Shown one piece after another: positions 8,897-20,499 of a stretch of 64,000 nt of DNA (positions are counted from its first letter, which is position 1; the number at the start of each line of letters is the position of its first letter). The notes below the pieces were generated by a model that did no database searches, was not told the DNA's origin, and saw only the letters and a program-made list of their open reading frames with translations. The stretch comes from Sphingobium ummariense RL-3 (GTDB taxonomy: Bacteria; Pseudomonadota; Alphaproteobacteria; Sphingomonadales; Sphingomonadaceae). The stretch is from assembly GCF_000447205.1 (NCBI RefSeq), contig NZ_AUWY01000022.1, positions 1-64,000 on the forward strand, given 5' to 3'. The translations under genes and the position numbers were made by a program.

Positions 8897-9459
8897 GGCA
8901 AAAGTCTCCTCGAACTCGATATGCTGCCCGGCCTGCCGCCAGGGGGCTGCGGCGTGGCGGGTGGCGAACGGAGCTGCCCGGGGTCTTGGGTCGGGCCGTG
9001 CCCCGTTCGCCCATTCTCTCTACGCCGACTGGCCGGCGGGCGCGCGCCGCCTTCGACCGGAGGCGCCCCGGCTCGGCGAACGACGGACCTGTCGACAAAG
9101 GGCGGACAGCGGCGGACGAACGGCTCGACGAACGACATCGCCTGCGACATGAGCGACATTTCCGTAACGGAAAGCAGCCGTGGGCATGTCAGGCGGACAT
9201 GAAAACGCCCCCGGCGCAAGGGAAGGCCGGGGGCGTATCCAGGATGCTGTCGGGCACTCCGGGATCGGTTGAAAATGTTCGCCTTTCACACGACGCCGGG
9301 CCGGGTGAACCGTCGCTTAACGATCGGACGGGCGCCTGTCTTGAAACCCATCATAGGGACGGGACGGGCGGCCGCTGCGTTCATTCGATGACCGGCCGAT
9401 GCGGTGCGCCGGGCGGCATCAGCATGCCACGAACGACGGACAGGCTTCCACCAACGACG
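8897..9459. other. Non-coding gap between the UrcA and phosphotransferase genes
   Basis: No convincing gene is seen in these 563 bp. The part next to 8897 should hold the promoter of the UrcA-family gene. The only strong structure is a terminator at 9203-9236. I looked for a tRNA-type T arm and cloverleaf and found none. Confidence 0.5.
9203..9236 (-). terminator. Strong rho-independent terminator, minus strand
   Basis: Arms ACGCCCCCGGC and GCCGGGGGCGT (11 bp, perfect) are followed on the minus strand by TTTTC. It lies about 225 bp beyond the stop codon of the phosphotransferase gene. It ends either a long 3' leader of that operon or an unannotated small RNA between 9237 and 9459. Confidence 0.65.
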
Positions 9460-10293
9460 TCAGCCGCCCCGCGCGGGCAACCCCGCCTGTGCCAGCGCGT
9501 CGTCCAGATAGCGTTCGAACGCCGCGTCGCGCCCCGGTGCCCGATGCTTCAGCCAGGCCAGCGCCACCAGCGGCCGCCAGGCGGCCAGCGCCTCGTCCTC
9601 CAACCCCGACAGCTGCTGGTAGGTGCGCAGATAATGGCGTCCCGCCATGTCCCGTCCCCACCCCTTGATGCGGCTGTCCGACTGTCCGGGGCCGAAACGC
9701 AGCAGCATTTCCGTGCGCACCACGTCGGCCGCCGGTGCCGCCCGCGCCGCGCGGGACCAGTCGATGACGGTCAGCCCGTCGCGCGTGACGATCAGGTTGG
9801 CGGGGTGCAGGTCGCCATGCGACAGCCGGTCGCCTTCGACCAGCTGGTCCAGCCGCGCCAGCGCCGCGTCGCGCAGCGCGCCGCCCACCGGCCCCAGCTC
9901 GATTTCTTCCGCCAGGATCGCCTTGCGGCTGCGCATCAGCGGCACCTGCTGCTGATGGATCCTGTGCTGCAGCCGCACCATCTCGCGCATCGCCCACAGC
10001 GCCTCGTCGGGGCGAGACCGGATATGGCGCAGCAGGTCGCGCCCCTCGATCTCTGTATAGACGATCCCCTGCCGTCCGCCGACCGCGCGCCGCTCGACCG
10101 CACGGGCGACCGGCAGGCCGGTAGCCTGGATCGTCCGCGCGGCGGCGAACTCGCGTTCGATGATGCCGCCCTCGATCCCCTCGTGGAACAGCTTGAGTAC
10201 CAGCCCGTCGCCGATGCGATAGACCTCCGCGCTCGCCCCCTCGGCGATGAAGGCGGCGCGGTCCGGCCCCCGCTCGGGCAGGACGGCCGTCAT
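9460..10293 (-). CDS. Aminoglycoside phosphotransferase-like kinase family protein
   Basis: The product is 277 residues with a protein-kinase-like (APH/choline kinase) fold. A nucleotide loop lies at EGASAEVY (18-25), with the likely ATP-binding Lys34 in LVLKLFHEG. The catalytic motif is HGDLHPANLIV (His159, Asp161) and the metal-binding Asp178 sits in VIDWSRA. The family phosphorylates small molecules such as aminoglycosides, choline or sugars; the substrate here is unknown and resistance should not be assumed. Its ATG overlaps the rlpA stop (ATGA), so the two genes are translationally coupled. Confidence 0.85.
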   Translation of the reverse strand: MTAVLPERGPDRAAFIAEGASAEVYRIGDGLVLKLFHEGIEGGIIEREFAAARTIQATGLPVARAVERRAVGGRQGIVYTEIEGRDLLRHIRSRPDEALWAMREMVRLQHRIHQQQVPLMRSRKAILAEEIELGPVGGALRDAALARLDQLVEGDRLSHGDLHPANLIVTRDGLTVIDWSRAARAAPAADVVRTEMLLRFGPGQSDSRIKGWGRDMAGRHYLRTYQQLSGLEDEALAAWRPLVALAWLKHRAPGRDAAFERYLDDALAQAGLPARGG

Positions 10294-10862
10294 CGTCCCG
10301 CCGCCAGCTGCGCGCGCAGCTTCGCCAGCACGCCTTCGGAAACGCGCGGCCGCTCCGCCGCCTCCTTGCCGTCGCGCAGCTTCCTGCGGTCCTTTTCCGG
10401 CGGCGTCACCACGCGCACCCGCACCGGCGCGACGCCCCGCGCGCGGATGCCCAGCTGCTCGGCCGCGCCGCGCGACAGGTCGATGATCCGCCCGCCGCCT
10501 GAAAAGGGGCCGCGATCGTTGATCCGCACCAGGATGGTCCGCCCGGTTTCCAGCGCCGTCACCTCGACATAGCTCGGCAGCGGCAGCGTCGTATGCGCCG
10601 CCGTCACCGCCTTGGGGCGGAAACGCTCGCCATTGGCGGTCTGGTTCCCGGACTCGCTGCCGTACCAGCTCGCATAACCCAGCATGTCATAGGTCGGGTC
10701 GGCGGCAGGCACGTAGGTCGTGCCGCGCACCTTGTAGGGCGGCCCGACCCGCACCGGCGTATCGCTGACCGGCCGGTACCGCGTCCCGCCGCCGCACGCC
10801 GCCAGCAGTATCGTCACGGCCAGCACGCCGCCGCGCATCGTCCCGGAAAGTCCGCCGCTCAT
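10290..10862 (-). CDS. RlpA-family septal ring lipoprotein
   Basis: The product is 190 residues. The lipobox LLAAC puts the lipidated Cys near residue 23. The double-psi beta-barrel domain runs from about 60 to 155: GYASWYGSESGNQTANGERF, then AAHTTLPLPSYVEV and VRINDRGPF, and RIIDLSRGAAEQLGI. All of these are typical of RlpA, which acts on or binds glycan strands at the division septum. The SPOR domain of longer RlpA proteins is absent. An internal ATG at 10838 (MRGGVLAVTILL) would also give a good signal peptide. Confidence 0.88.
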   Translation of the reverse strand: MSGGLSGTMRGGVLAVTILLAACGGGTRYRPVSDTPVRVGPPYKVRGTTYVPAADPTYDMLGYASWYGSESGNQTANGERFRPKAVTAAHTTLPLPSYVEVTALETGRTILVRINDRGPFSGGGRIIDLSRGAAEQLGIRARGVAPVRVRVVTPPEKDRRKLRDGKEAAERPRVSEGVLAKLRAQLAAGR

Positions 10863-11008
10863 GCTCGCGCCCTAGAGGGATTTCCCATCGGATGGAATAT
10901 CCGCGACCGGGATATGGGGGGAAAAGGGACGAACCGCGCCCCGTTCATCCCTATGTGGCAATGGCATGGCGATGGCCCTCGAACGCCCAGGCCGGCCGAG
11001 TTCCAGCC

Positions 11009-11996
11009 TCATTCGTCTCGATCGTCACGCCGTTCGATTGCCCATCCGCTGCGATCCAGTTCCTGCATCCCGCCGGTAATGGCGACCGTGTCGACGCTCA
11101 CCCGCACGACCTTCGCCAGCAGCGCGATCATGCCCTCCTTGTAGTCGGCGAAGCGATAGCTGTTGAACTTCTCGCGGATCGTCGGATCGCGCGGCGTCTT
11201 CTCCTTGTGCTGGTCCAGCACCCAGTCGATCGCCGATCGGTTGCCGAGCCGATAGTCCCACGCCTCGCGCGGAATGCCCGTGATCTGCGTGTCCTCGTCG
11301 ACGCGGACGAGCCCCTGCTCGGGCATCGACTTGAGGATGGGCTTGGGGTGCGTGCCCTCGGCGCGCTTCGGATTGGGGGTATCGATCCGCTCGACCGGGC
11401 ATGGCTCGACCTCCTCATAGCCGATATGCATCGCCATCAGCGCCTCGCCCCAGGCGGCCCAGCGCGCGAAATCGGGATAGAAGGGGATGCGCGGGAACTC
11501 GCGCTTGAGATTCAGCGCGTATTTCTCGCGATAGACGGGGTCGTGGAGGACAGCATAAACATAGTGGAAGATCGCGTCCTTGGTGACGCCCTTCCTGCCA
11601 TACTGTTTGACGAACTTGTTGAACGCCCAGTCGGTGATGTTGTCGATGCGCTCGCCGGATTTGGTGTAGCGGTAGCGGGCGACCTGCTGGTAACCATCGA
11701 CCGCCGCGCCGAAGTGAAGGTCAGCGATGCCACTTACGGCCAGCACGCAATAGTCGGTACGTGAGCCAACGTCGCTGAAGCAGATTGCCTCATTGGCCGC
11801 GCCGAGAGGAAAAACCGTGTCGGAAAGCCCGGGGCGGTCGATAAACAGATCGGAGTGATAGAGCCACTCCGCATGAAACGGACGATATGCGGCCCGCCTT
11901 ACACGACTGCGATCATAGGCTTCTGTAACGCGCGCACGCTTACGGCGCTTAAGCGTTTCCGACCATTTCATGGTATCCGGAAAGTGATCGGCACTA
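11009..11996 (-). pseudogene. 3' part of a restriction-modification gene split by an IS element
   Basis: The visible open frame begins at ATG 11971 and gives 320 residues. The reading frame extends back to the IS border at 11997. Removing the IS and one copy of the TA duplication joins it in frame to the upstream part: ...DSVAP + SADHFPDTMKWSETLKRR... gives about 1029 residues in total. This part has the character of a target-recognition C-terminus (RRAAYRPFHAEWLYHSDLF, YRYTKSGERIDNITDW, IPFYPDFARWAAWGEALM), as in single-chain ISP/type IIG enzymes. Separated from the methylase part it should not function unless the element excises. Confidence 0.8.
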
Positions 11997-12832
11997 GGCT
12001 CAGGACTCGTTGATCACAGCCAGAAGAGCACGGTAGCTGCGAGGGCGATGGCGGAGAAGAAGACGGTTGGGCAGCGGTCGTAGCGGGTTGCCACACGGCG
12101 CCAGTCTTTCAGGCGGCCGAACATGATCTCGATGCGGCTGCGGCGTTTGTATCGGCGCTTGTCGTATTTCACTGGAAAGGAACGGGATTTCCGGCCCGGG
12201 ATGCAGGGCGTGATGCCCTTTTGCTCGAGCGCGTCCCTGAACCATTCGGCGTCATAGCCCCGGTCAGCCAGCATCCACTGCGCCTTGGGCAGATCATCGA
12301 GCAGGGCTGCCGCGCCGGTGTAATCGCTGATCTGGCCGGCCGTGATGAAGAAGCTCAAGGGGCGGCCGTTGGCATCGGTGACGGCGTGAAGCTTGGTGTT
12401 CATGCCGCCCTTGGTCCGTCCGATCAGGCGGCCGAGATCCCCTTTTTTACCCCAAGGCTGGAAGCCGTGCGGTGGGCCTTGAGATAGGTCGCATCGATCA
12501 TGAGGGTCTGCGGTTCGGCTTTCTGGGCGGACAGACCCTCCATCATCCGGCCAAACACGCCCATCTCGCCCCACCGTTTCCATCGGTTGTAGAGCGTCTT
12601 GTGCGGACCGTATTCCCTGGGCGCGTCTCGCCAGCGCAGCCCGTTGCGATTGACGAAGATGATCCCGCTCAGCACCCGCCGGTCATCAACCCGAGGCTTG
12701 CCGTGACTCTTGGGAAAATACGGCGACAAACGCGCCATCTGCTCGTCCGTCAGCCAATACAGGTCGCTCATGCTCAGTCTCCTCGCGGAGCCTGAATCAC
12801 ATCGCTCTCAGCCAATCAATGGGTCCTGAGCC
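11997..12832 (-). mobile_element. IS5-family (IS427-like) insertion sequence, 836 bp
   Basis: Terminal inverted repeats begin GGCTCAGGACTCGTTGAT at the left and, read from the other strand, GGCTCAGGACCCATTGAT at the right. The element is flanked by a TA duplication (11995-11996 and 12833-12834), as in the IS427 group. It carries one transposase made from two overlapping frames. It looks complete and recent: both ends are intact and the interrupted host frame is otherwise undamaged. Confidence 0.93.
12014..12771 (-). CDS. IS5-family transposase, two frames joined by programmed frameshifting
   Basis: The first frame (12771 to 12424) begins MSDLYWLTDEQMARLSPYF, the usual N-terminus of IS427 transposases, and contains MIDATYLKAHRTA with the first catalytic Asp. 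The second frame (open 12583 to 12014) continues with WGKKGDLGRLIGRTKGGMN, ADRGYDAEWF (second Asp) and the catalytic Glu in RRSRIEIMFGRLKDWRR. The change of frame falls at the A6 tract near 12444, where the two frames read LGVKKG and PWGKKG. This is normal IS427 organisation and not decay. The product is a DDE transposase. Confidence 0.92.
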
Positions 12833-14936
12833 TAGGCGCAACGGAGTCGTATGTCTCCGCGAGCATCTTCGCCTTCTCGGCAACCTCGCTTTCGGATCGA
12901 CCGTAAAGCCATTCGTCGCGGTTCGTCGAAATGCCGAGCGAATAGAGCTTGAAGATCGCCCGGTCCCTGGATGTGCCGGTCCCCGTCTTCGTGCGCTTGT
13001 CGGCCATGGCGAGCATGGGGCTGGTATCCTCGGTGGCCTGCCCCAGCCAGGTATGGGAAGCGTCCGGATGGATCGTCGTCATCCGCCTCTCGCTCAGCGA
13101 CCGCTCGAGAAACGCCGTCTTGTCCTCGGCGCTCACATAGTCGCCGATCACATCGTAGTGGAGACGGAACCCATTCGTACCCTTGCGCTTGACCAGCACA
13201 TATACAGCGATACCAACTTTGATCTGATCGCCAAAGACGTTGCCCCCCTGCTTCCGTCGCGCTTCTCCGGATGATCGCGCGTCACCTTTCAGGTCGATCG
13301 CCCAAAGCTCGTTGAACTCCCGTTCGAGGATAACGCGCACGCCATCGAAGCTGTTCTTGTGCAGGAATGATGAATTGCTGACGAACGCGAGGATTCCGTC
13401 GTCGCCCAGCCGGTCGCTCGCCCAGCGGAGGAACCGGACGTACATATCGTAGAGCTTGGTCTTCTGCGCCGTGCTCGCCTTGATGTACGTGTCCTTGATA
13501 CGCTTATCGATGTGCGCATAGGTGCGGTTCTTGTTGTTGTCGTTCTCGTTCTGCTGGTTGGCGTTATAGGGCGGGTTGCCGATGATGACGCTGATCTTGC
13601 GGCGGTTCTGGCGCTTGATCCGCTCGATATTCTCGTCGCTCAGCGCGCCCAGCAGGTCGAACTGGTGGCCGGCGTGGATGCCCAGCGCATCGACATTGTC
13701 CAGCGTGTCGACCAGGCAGAGGTTCTCATACTCCGCGAACTGCCCCGTGATCGCCTGATAGGTCGCCTCGATGTTCAGGTTGGCGACGTAATAGGGCAGG
13801 ATCGCCACCTCGTTGGCGTGCAGTTCCTCCTTGTATTTGTGTCGCAGCTTCTCGTGGTTGCCGCGAAAATGCTCCAGCAGTTCGACGATGAAGGTGCCGG
13901 TCCCGGTCGCGGGGTCGAGGATCTCGACGCCCTTGTCGATCAGGTTCTTGCCGAAATGCTTCTCGCACAGCCAGTCGGCACTGCGGATCATGAACCGCAC
14001 GATCTCGCCCGGCGTATAGACGACGCCCAGCCGGTCGGCAGCCTTCTTGTTATACGCCTTGTAGAAATCCTCGTAGAGCGCCTTCAGGAAGCCCTGCTTC
14101 TCCGAATGGCTCTGGATCAGCGCGGCCGTGCTGGCGATCCCGGCATAATAGGGGTCGAGCGCGCGCAGCAGCGTCGCCTTCTCGCCCCGGTCGAACAGCT
14201 TGTTCTCCAGCTTGTAGAGCTCGGCGGCGACGTTGTTCTTGCGATGGAACTCGGGGTCGTTGAACACCTTGGCGAAGATGTCCTCGGTCAGGATGTGCTG
14301 GATCAGCATCTCGCGCACATCGTCTTCGCTGACCGCCGGATTGATCGCATCGCGCGCATGCTGGAGGAAGGCGGCCACCGCGCCCGCGAAATCGCGCGAC
14401 GAGCCATGCTTTTCGGCGATCCGGTCGCGCAGCGCCTTCAGGATTTCGGGCAGGTCCTGCGCGAATTGCTTCACCGCCTTGTTGAAGTCGGCGATCTCCT
14501 TGCGCTCGTGGGCGAAGAAGCGCGTGAGCAGGGTAAGCAGGCTGTCGTCGTCGGCCTGCATGTCGGCCTGCATCACCTCGGCGCCGTCCTGCCACAGTAC
14601 CGCCTTCACATCGTCGGTGAAGACGATGTTATCCTTGGGATATCCCTTGCGGAACTTGGCTTCGATCTCCTGGGCAAGGTCGTCATTCTCGTCCTTGGCC
14701 TCCCAATAGCCGAACGGCACCCGCAGCCCGTGCAGCAGCGCCCCGTCGACATAGATGCGGTTCATCTGCTTGGTGAGGATGTCGTGCTCGGCGATGAACT
14801 GAAGGTCATGCGCGCGCGCCCAGCGCTTGAGCAGATCCTTGAACGCCTCTCGCAGGACGCTTTCGCGACGGCTACCCGATACGGCCCTGATCCGATCCAG
14901 TTCCGCGCGATATTCGTTGATCAGTTGCCGGCTCAT
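12816..14936 (-). pseudogene. 5' part of a single-chain restriction-modification enzyme (nuclease and N6-adenine methylase)
   Basis: The frame starts at ATG 14936 (AAGGGGAA site) and ends at a stop inside the IS, giving 706 residues of which the first 701 are native. The N-terminus carries a PD-(D/E)XK-like nuclease: Asp64 in YVDGALL and Glu79/Lys81 in YWEAKDEN. The methylase follows, with motif I DPATGTGTF (341-349) and catalytic motif NPPY (454-457). This order, without a helicase, fits a type IIG or short ISP-like enzyme that cuts and methylates with one chain. The target-recognition end is lost to the IS, so specificity and probably both activities are impaired. Confidence 0.85.
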
Positions 14937-15042
14937 ATTTCCCCTTGATCAATGACTAGCCGCTCGAACGCGCCTTGTCTTCCCCTTGCCGCCCGCGCCT
15001 CCTATCTATCGCATTGACCGCGCGCAGGCGCTTGCCCGATCA

Positions 15043-15057
15043 GAACAAATATGGAAC
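15043..15057. promoter_or_regulatory. LexA (SOS) box upstream of uvrA
   Basis: GAACAAATATGGAAC matches the alphaproteobacterial LexA operator GAAC-N7-GAAC (equal to GTTC-N7-GTTC). It lies 49 bp before the uvrA ATG, in the only promoter-sized gap available, so uvrA should be DNA-damage inducible. Confidence 0.8.
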
Positions 15058-15105
15058 AATATCATCCATGAGCCTCACCCACATCCAGAAGCAGAGCTTT
15101 AGCGA

Positions 15106-18090
<2,985 letters not shown>

Positions 18091-18134
18091 TCTTGGTCTT
18101 AAAGGTACCGGCTGCTTCAAAATTGGGGGATACA

Positions 18135-19835
18135 ATGGATGATCCGGTCTTAAGGGCTTATTTAAAGGATTTTTCTTCATCGCACGACATGGATGGGATC
18201 GGAGAATCAGTTCTCTTTGAATATTTTTCCGCGTATTGTGTCTTTTTACGTGACTTTTCCGAGCACGTCGTTCTCGACGACGTAGTCGTATCAGGTGGAC
18301 TAGATACAGCCATTGATGCCGCAGGAATTTTCATAAATGATATTCCGGTGACCTCTCCCGTACAAGTTGATGAAATCGCTGCACGTCAACGGATAGAGGT
18401 GGATTTCGCCTTTATTCAGTCAAAAACTTCAAGATCGTTAAACGCAGCAGAAGTTGGTAGCTATATTCAAGGAATAAAAGAGTTTTTTGGACCTCGCTAT
18501 CAACCTGCAAACGACGACATCGCAGCTAAAAGATTTCTTTCAGATCATGTTTTCATCAATAGCGTGAAAATGCGATCTAAACCCAGACTCCATATATTTT
18601 ATTGCTATGCAGGATCGTTCAAAAACGATCCCGTTATAGAGGCTCGCGTGCAATCGGGCTGTGACGAAATTAAGGCGTATAATCTTTTTTCAGATATTTC
18701 TTTTGAATTTCTTGACGCTGAGCGCCTGCAGCAGAGATATCAGGAAGCAAACTTACGCATTGAACGTGAAGTTCAGATGAATGAATATGCATCGTTGCCC
18801 ATCATAAATGGCATAAGACAGGCATATTTGGGGGTATTGCCCTGCAAAGAACTTGTGAAGCTTTTGTCTAATTCAGACGGAAGGTTACATAAGTCACTTT
18901 TTAATGAAAATGTGAGAGATTATCTCAGTAGAAATGCTGTTAATGACGAAATTGCAGAAACGATCAAGTCTCCTGAAGGCCAAGGAAGATTAGCCGCCCT
19001 GAACAACGGCATCACGATTGTAGCTCGTGATATAAAGATCGTCGGGAAGAGATTCACGCTTTCCGACTACCAGATAGTGAATGGTTGCCAAACAAGCCAC
19101 ATCGTTTTTGAACACCAGCATCTTCTTCAAGAAAACACATCTCTTCCTGTAAAATTAATCGAGGCAGAAAACCGAGATTTAGTTAATGAAATTGTTAGAG
19201 CTACAAATCGGCAGACCGAAGTAAAGGATGAGGCTTTCGCCGTTTTGAGCGAGTTTCACAAAAAAATTGAGCGATTCTTCCTTAGCACAGAGGTCGATTC
19301 CAGCCACAAGCTGGTCTACGAGCGCCGGAAGCGGCAATATGCTGATACGACCTTCACTGCTCAGAATGTTATCACCTTGACGGTCCTGACGAATGCTTTT
19401 GTAAGCTGTGTACTGGAAAATCCCGTTGATGCGAATGATTACTATGGAGTTCTTTTGACTAGATATCAGGACAGAATGTACGTCGAAGAACATTCCCTTT
19501 GGCCTTACCTGATATCCGCCGTGATCCTTCGGGAGATTGAAAAGCTTTGCATCGGCAAAGCGCGGCCCGTTCTGTGGAAGTTCAGGTTCATTATCGCTTT
19601 GTTAGTACGGCGTAATTTTGGCGCTGTGCCTAATCTAAGGAACGACGGCGCCCAAAAGTCATACGCTGCTCGGGTTTTAGAAGTGTGCTATAATGGCGAG
19701 AAATTTCGTGATTATGTGAAGAATGCTGAGATCGCAATTGCTGACGAAATTAAACGTTCCGGCGTTGAGTTCGACGCACGTAATGCTCATCAAGATCGGA
19801 AATTTGTAGAAAAACTGCTTCAACGTATTGGCTAA
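18135..19835 (+). CDS. AIPR family protein (abortive infection phage resistance)
   Basis: The product is 566 residues from ATG 18135 (GGGGGA site). The core (about 255-415) has NVRDYL, ALNNGITIVA (288-297), YQIVNGCQTS (312-321), RATNRQTEVK (355-364) and YERRKRQY, which are the hallmarks of the AIPR family (Pfam PF10592). The N-terminus has GGLD (54-57) and FIQSK (93-97), the GGxD...QxK pattern of Mrr-like restriction endonuclease folds, so a nuclease activity is plausible. The gene is visibly AT-rich with rare-codon use against its GC-rich neighbours, indicating recent transfer. It lies between uvrA and a toxin-antitoxin pair in a small defence cluster. The mechanism of the family is not settled. 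Confidence 0.88.
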   Translation: MDDPVLRAYLKDFSSSHDMDGIGESVLFEYFSAYCVFLRDFSEHVVLDDVVVSGGLDTAIDAAGIFINDIPVTSPVQVDEIAARQRIEVDFAFIQSKTSRSLNAAEVGSYIQGIKEFFGPRYQPANDDIAAKRFLSDHVFINSVKMRSKPRLHIFYCYAGSFKNDPVIEARVQSGCDEIKAYNLFSDISFEFLDAERLQQRYQEANLRIEREVQMNEYASLPIINGIRQAYLGVLPCKELVKLLSNSDGRLHKSLFNENVRDYLSRNAVNDEIAETIKSPEGQGRLAALNNGITIVARDIKIVGKRFTLSDYQIVNGCQTSHIVFEHQHLLQENTSLPVKLIEAENRDLVNEIVRATNRQTEVKDEAFAVLSEFHKKIERFFLSTEVDSSHKLVYERRKRQYADTTFTAQNVITLTVLTNAFVSCVLENPVDANDYYGVLLTRYQDRMYVEEHSLWPYLISAVILREIEKLCIGKARPVLWKFRFIIALLVRRNFGAVPNLRNDGAQKSYAARVLEVCYNGEKFRDYVKNAEIAIADEIKRSGVEFDARNAHQDRKFVEKLLQRIG

Positions 19836-19850
19836 CGCTTTGAAGCACCG

Positions 19851-19881
19851 GTGCTGGGGTACGATAGCCGTGCCCCAGCAC
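19851..19881. terminator. Hairpin downstream of the AIPR gene
   Basis: GTGCTGGGGTACG and CGTGCCCCAGCAC pair over 13 positions with one mismatch around a 5 nt loop. It is 15 bp past the stop codon and without a clear T tract. It probably stabilises or ends the AIPR transcript. Confidence 0.45.
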
Positions 19882-19954
19882 TCCCGCATGTTAGCGAGTG
19901 GCCATCTAGCGCCGCCAGTTTTCACTGCGGGTTCCTTCTGATATTCTCCACCCC

Positions 19955-20131
19955 ATGACTAAACTCACCCTCATCGAGTCCGAGTTTGCGACGACCGAGG
20001 AAGCGGAAGCCTATGACGCCTGGCTCCGCGCCAAAGTGGAGAAGGCCATGGCGTCCACCGGACCGGACATCCCGCATGATGAGGTCATGGCCGAAATGCA
20101 GGCGATCATCGACAGGCATAAGGATCGCTGA
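19955..20131 (+). CDS. RelB/ParD-like antitoxin (58 aa)
   Basis: The product is 58 residues, beginning MTKLTLIESEF and continuing EAYDAWLRAKVEKAM and IPHDEVMAEMQAIIDRHKDR. The last segment is the common C-terminus of RelB/StbD-type antitoxins found next to ParE/RelE toxins. Its TGA overlaps the ATG of the toxin frame by one base, a standard coupled arrangement. The antitoxin itself is intact and may still autoregulate or protect against related toxins, although its partner here is broken. Confidence 0.75.
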   Translation: MTKLTLIESEFATTEEAEAYDAWLRAKVEKAMASTGPDIPHDEVMAEMQAIIDRHKDR

Positions 20132-20404
20132 TGCGGCGGCTGCTCTGGCGCCCCGAAGCGCGTCAGGACATGCGTGACATCACAGACTATATCGCCCAGC
20201 GACGCCCGACGCCGCAATCCGGTTGCGCGATGCCATCGTGCATACGGCGGATAACCTGCCCAACCATCCCTATATGCACCGCCCCGGTCGTAAACCCGGA
20301 ACGCGCGAAGCCATTATCCACCCCAACCATATCCTCATCTATCGCGTGGCCCTTGAAGCGATAGAGGTGCTGGCTCTGGTCCATCCCGCCAGCAATACCC
20401 CTGA
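20131..20404 (+). pseudogene. ParE/RelE-type toxin with two frameshifts
   Basis: The first frame reads MRRLLWRPEARQDMRDITDY, a ParE N-terminus, up to about 20208. After one missing base, the next frame continues as AAIRLRDAIVHTADNLPNHP and then HILIYRVALEAIEVLALVH. After another missing base near 20386, the third frame ends RQQYP-stop at 20402-20404, which is the classic ParE ending. Restoring one G at about 20208 and one C at about 20386 rebuilds a full toxin of about 90 residues. Both losses fall in short G or C runs, so either true decay or sequencing error is possible. Confidence 0.75.
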
Positions 20405-20499
20405 CCCTCCCCATCATCGTTCCCATTTTGTTCTGTCCTACAACCCCCAACCTATGCCACGCTCCCGGCAAACCCTGAGTCAGCCGGAGTGTACGACCC

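Noticed and set aside
9237..9459. tRNA gene in the longest empty gap
   Set aside because: No T-arm sequence or cloverleaf could be built on either strand.
12424..12583. Transposase reading-frame break as evidence of IS decay
   Set aside because: Two overlapping frames joined at an A6 tract are normal for IS427-type elements, and both ends of the IS are intact.
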